Shown: positions 61,685-64,000 of the stretch, in pieces
Layout: each line of letters begins with the position of its first letter
How positions within the stretch are numbered: position 1 is the stretch's first letter
NCBI RefSeq assembly: GCF_029946515.1
Contig: NZ_JARZHH010000005.1
Coordinates: forward strand, 224,575-288,574
Reading direction: 5' to 3'
DNA length: 64,000 bases
DNA from: Polyangium sp. 6x1
GTDB taxonomy: Bacteria > Myxococcota_A > Polyangia > Polyangiales > Polyangiaceae
Program-made: the position numbers and the translations under genes
Notes under the pieces: generated by a model
Told to the model about the DNA's origin: nothing
The model's database searches: none
Seen by the model: only the letters and a program-made list of their open reading frames with translations

Positions 61685-64000
61685 ATGAAGAAGACATTTT
61701 CGAGCATGCGGAACACGAGGATGTGGGCGATCGCCGCGCTGGGTTTGACCGGCGGGGCTCTGCCGACGGGCTGCGGCGACGAGCCGGCGGCGGAGCCCGC
61801 GTCGGCTGCCGAGGGCGCATTACGACGACGTTTCCCGGAGCCGGCGGCCCAGATCCTCGAGCAGGGCGAGGCGTTCGTGGACGCCCCCGAGGGGTTCGTG
61901 GTGCTCCCGCGGACCCGGATGGATGTGCAGGTCGTCTTGCCCCGAGCGGCGCAGGGATCGATTCGATTGACGGGGTTCGGGGGGGCGACCGTCTCCGTGC
62001 GGGAGCTCGGGGCCACGGGCGAGAGCACGCTTGCCGGGCGGGCGGTCAAGTATGCGCGCGCCGGCGGGACCTCGTTCTGGACGGCGGCCCCCGGCGGCGT
62101 GGAGGAGTGGCTGCACCTCGAGGCGAGCGCCGTGCACGCAGACGAGCCGGTCGCGGCGTGGGAGGTCGACGACGCGACCGTGCGGCAGCGCGGAGAGAGC
62201 GTCGAGATCGTGGACGACGCCGGGGTGGTGCGGCTCGCGGTGGCGGCGCCGGTCGCGTACGGAGAAGGCGGGCGGACGGTGCCGGTCCGCCTCGTGGCGA
62301 GCGGATCCAGGCTCGAATTGAGGGTCGACGCCGAGGGCGAGGAGGTGCTCGTCGATCCGGTCTGGACCACCGTGGGATCGCTGGCCTACGCCCGCAGCTA
62401 CCTCGCCGCGGCGCCGGTCGGAAACAGCAAAGTGGTCATCGCGGGGGGGCGGTTCGACCAGGCCGCGGTCTCGGCGGACGTCTATGATACGCTGACGAAC
62501 TCCTGGACCGTCACGGGCCCCCTTTTGAAGGGTCGGTACAGGCACACGGCCACCGGGCTCAAGACGGGAAATGCGCTTTTCGTCGGCGGCTGGGAGCCGA
62601 TCAACGGGCCCACGCTGGCGAGCGCGGAGCTTTACAACCCCACGACGAACCAGTGGACCTCGGCGGGCTCGATGGGCCAGGCCAGGGCAGACCACACGGC
62701 GACGCTGCTCGACAGCGGCAGGGTGCTCGTGACGGGCGGCAGCGGCAGCGGGATCTCGGCGACCGCCGAGCTTTACGAGCCGGCGACGAACTCGTGGCTC
62801 TCGGCCGGGGCGATGGCGCAAGCCCGCACCGGTCACACGGCGACGCAGCTCGCGAATGGCAAGGTGCTGATCGCGGGGGGGCAAGGCGGCGGAAACTTCC
62901 TGGCGAGCGCGGAGATCTATGATCCCATGACGAATACATGGTCGCCGGCCGCGTCGATGATCGGGACGCGGACCGACCACACGGCGACCCTGCTCCTGAA
63001 TGGGAAGGTGCTCGTGACGGGCGGATACGCGACCCCCTTCGCCTCCACGGGATTGAAGACGGCGGAGCTCTACGATCCCGCGGCGAACACCTGGGTGGCG
63101 ACGCCCCTGATGCCGAATGGGCATCATGATCACTTCGCGGCGCGCTTGTCGGACGGCAAGGTCCTGGTCGTCGGCGGGGGCGTGGGCGGCGACCTCTACG
63201 ACCCCGTGGCGAACACCTGGTCGGCGGGCCCGGCCATGGGGCAAACACGGTACTTCTTCGCGGCGACGCAGCTCCCGAACGGCGAGCTCCTCGCGGCGGG
63301 CGGCTTCGACGGGAGCTCCATGCACCACACGAGCGTGGAGATCTTCGGCCTCGCGCCGCTCGGGAGCGCCTGCATCCTGGGCACCGATTGCAAGACCGGC
63401 TTCTGCGTGGACGGCGTCTGCTGCAATACCGCGTGTGACGGCGGTCCCTGCGACGGCTGCTCCGTCGTGACGGGCGCCGCGGTCAACGGGACGTGCGTGG
63501 CGGTCAGCGGCGTCGCGTGTGATGACGGCAATGCTTGTACCCAGACGGACGCCTGCCAGGCGGGGACGTGTGTTGGCGGCAATGCCCTCGTCTGCGAGGC
63601 CCCGGACGCATGCAACGTGGGCGTGTGTGATCCGGCGACGGGCATGTGCGGGAGTGTCCCCAAGGCCAATGGAAGCGCCTGCGATGACGGCGATGCCTGC
63701 ACGCAGGTGGACGCCTGCCAGGCGGGCGTCTGCGGGGGGACGAGCCCGGTGCTCTGCGACGCGCCGGACCAATGCCATACCGCGGGAGCTTGTGATCCGG
63801 CGACGGGGTTATGTCCGGTGAAGGCCGACGGGACGGCTTGCGACGATGGGAATGGTTGCAGCGAAAACGACGTCTGCCAGGCGGGCGTCTGCGGGGGGAC
63901 GAGCCCGGTGCTCTGCGACGCGCCGGACCAATGCCATACCGCGGGAGCTTGTGATCCGGCGACGGGGTTATGTCCGGTGAAGGCCGACGGGACGGCTTGC
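61685..64000 (+). CDS. Kelch-repeat lipoprotein with Cys-rich tail (cut by window edge)
   Basis: The first 772 residues are present and the reading frame is open at the edge. A signal peptide ends in LPTGCGDEP, a probable lipobox. A beta domain occupies about 40-225. Six or seven kelch-type repeats follow (for example LLNGKVLVTGGYATPFASTGLKTAELYDPAANTW, LDSGRVLVTGGSGSGISATAELYEPATNSW). From about 560 there is a Cys-rich region with GSACDDGDACTQVDACQAGVCGG-type units of about 53 residues. The last two units are identical over at least 127 bp of DNA. It is probably a surface adhesion or signalling protein. Confidence 0.87.
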   Translation, partial: MKKTFSSMRNTRMWAIAALGLTGGALPTGCGDEPAAEPASAAEGALRRRFPEPAAQILEQGEAFVDAPEGFVVLPRTRMDVQVVLPRAAQGSIRLTGFGGATVSVRELGATGESTLAGRAVKYARAGGTSFWTAAPGGVEEWLHLEASAVHADEPVAAWEVDDATVRQRGESVEIVDDAGVVRLAVAAPVAYGEGGRTVPVRLVASGSRLELRVDAEGEEVLVDPVWTTVGSLAYARSYLAAAPVGNSKVVIAGGRFDQAAVSADVYDTLTNSWTVTGPLLKGRYRHTATGLKTGNALFVGGWEPINGPTLASAELYNPTTNQWTSAGSMGQARADHTATLLDSGRVLVTGGSGSGISATAELYEPATNSWLSAGAMAQARTGHTATQLANGKVLIAGGQGGGNFLASAEIYDPMTNTWSPAASMIGTRTDHTATLLLNGKVLVTGGYATPFASTGLKTAELYDPAANTWVATPLMPNGHHDHFAARLSDGKVLVVGGGVGGDLYDPVANTWSAGPAMGQTRYFFAATQLPNGELLAAGGFDGSSMHHTSVEIFGLAPLGSACILGTDCKTGFCVDGVCCNTACDGGPCDGCSVVTGAAVNGTCVAVSGVACDDGNACTQTDACQAGTCVGGNALVCEAPDACNVGVCDPATGMCGSVPKANGSACDDGDACTQVDACQAGVCGGTSPVLCDAPDQCHTAGACDPATGLCPVKADGTACDDGNGCSENDVCQAGVCGGTSPVLCDAPDQCHTAGACDPATGLCPVKADGTAC

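Noticed and set aside
1..64000. tRNA, rRNA, riboswitch or prophage genes
   Set aside because: I scanned for conserved tRNA arms, rRNA blocks, familiar riboswitch cores and phage structural genes and saw none; small RNAs without strong primary motifs could be missed.

Overview
The window is about 64 kb of very GC-rich DNA with strong third-position G/C bias, dense lipoprotein genes, a eukaryote-like Ser/Thr kinase, an AgmX/PglI-type C-terminal domain, a MopE-like Asp/Cys motif, an SBBP/kelch secretome and a probable MYXO-CTERM-type tail. Together these point to a myxobacterium, most likely Polyangiales (Polyangium/Sorangium-like). I saw no rRNA, tRNA, CRISPR array, phage block or plasmid functions. 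It reads as ordinary chromosome with several accessory islands.

Layout. 1-8.8 kb: the start of dhaK (leaving the window on the left), two paralogous secreted repeat proteins with duplicated upstream sequence, a small membrane protein plus HTTM protein, a FdhA-like zinc alcohol dehydrogenase, and several envelope or lipoprotein genes of unknown role. 8.8-13.6 kb: a lipoprotein fusing three DsbA-like domains to a parvulin, divergent from a tightly coupled three-gene operon: a Cys-pair lipoprotein, a DUF692/MNIO-like enzyme and a partner protein. This operon is the best candidate here for an undescribed peptide-modification system. 13.6-24.1 kb: a hybrid PAS histidine kinase, two large uncharacterised proteins, a GNAT acetyltransferase, a DUF4846 lipoprotein, an esterase and a lipoprotein cytochrome c. 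24.3-30.3 kb: an MFS exporter, then a segment (hypothetical gene, Ser/Thr kinase, DUF3634) bracketed by two inverted copies of a 120-bp MITE, then two more uncharacterised genes. 30.4-38.3 kb: aldehyde dehydrogenase plus DUF779, a solitary MmeI-like DNA methyltransferase, three lipoproteins and an amidase. 38.4-45.5 kb: an AgmX/PglI-type lipoprotein, a histidine kinase/response regulator pair, an SBBP/MopE-like lipoprotein and two small genes.

45.6-53.3 kb: a Gly/Pro-repeat lipoprotein directly upstream of a JmjC-type hydroxylase (a second possible enzyme/substrate pair), several unknowns, then a minus-strand run with VOC, DHFR-like and SRPBCC proteins and two lipoproteins. 53.3-61.4 kb: a repeat-rich, duplicated region with two near-identical GMC oxidoreductases, a broken repeat tract, GC-rich composite hairpin repeats, a pentapeptide-repeat protein, an M20 peptidase with a perfect upstream palindrome, and an orphan protein fragment. 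61.7 kb to the end: a kelch-repeat lipoprotein with a Cys-rich tail that is still being amplified, cut by the window edge.

Genes that probably act together are the MNIO operon (11421-13599), the sensor kinase and response regulator (39722-42246), ALDH-DUF779 (30412-32327), the HTTM pair (1549-3061) and the JmjC pair (45666-47145). Most other neighbours look like independent units, and several convergent pairs overlap at their 3' ends.
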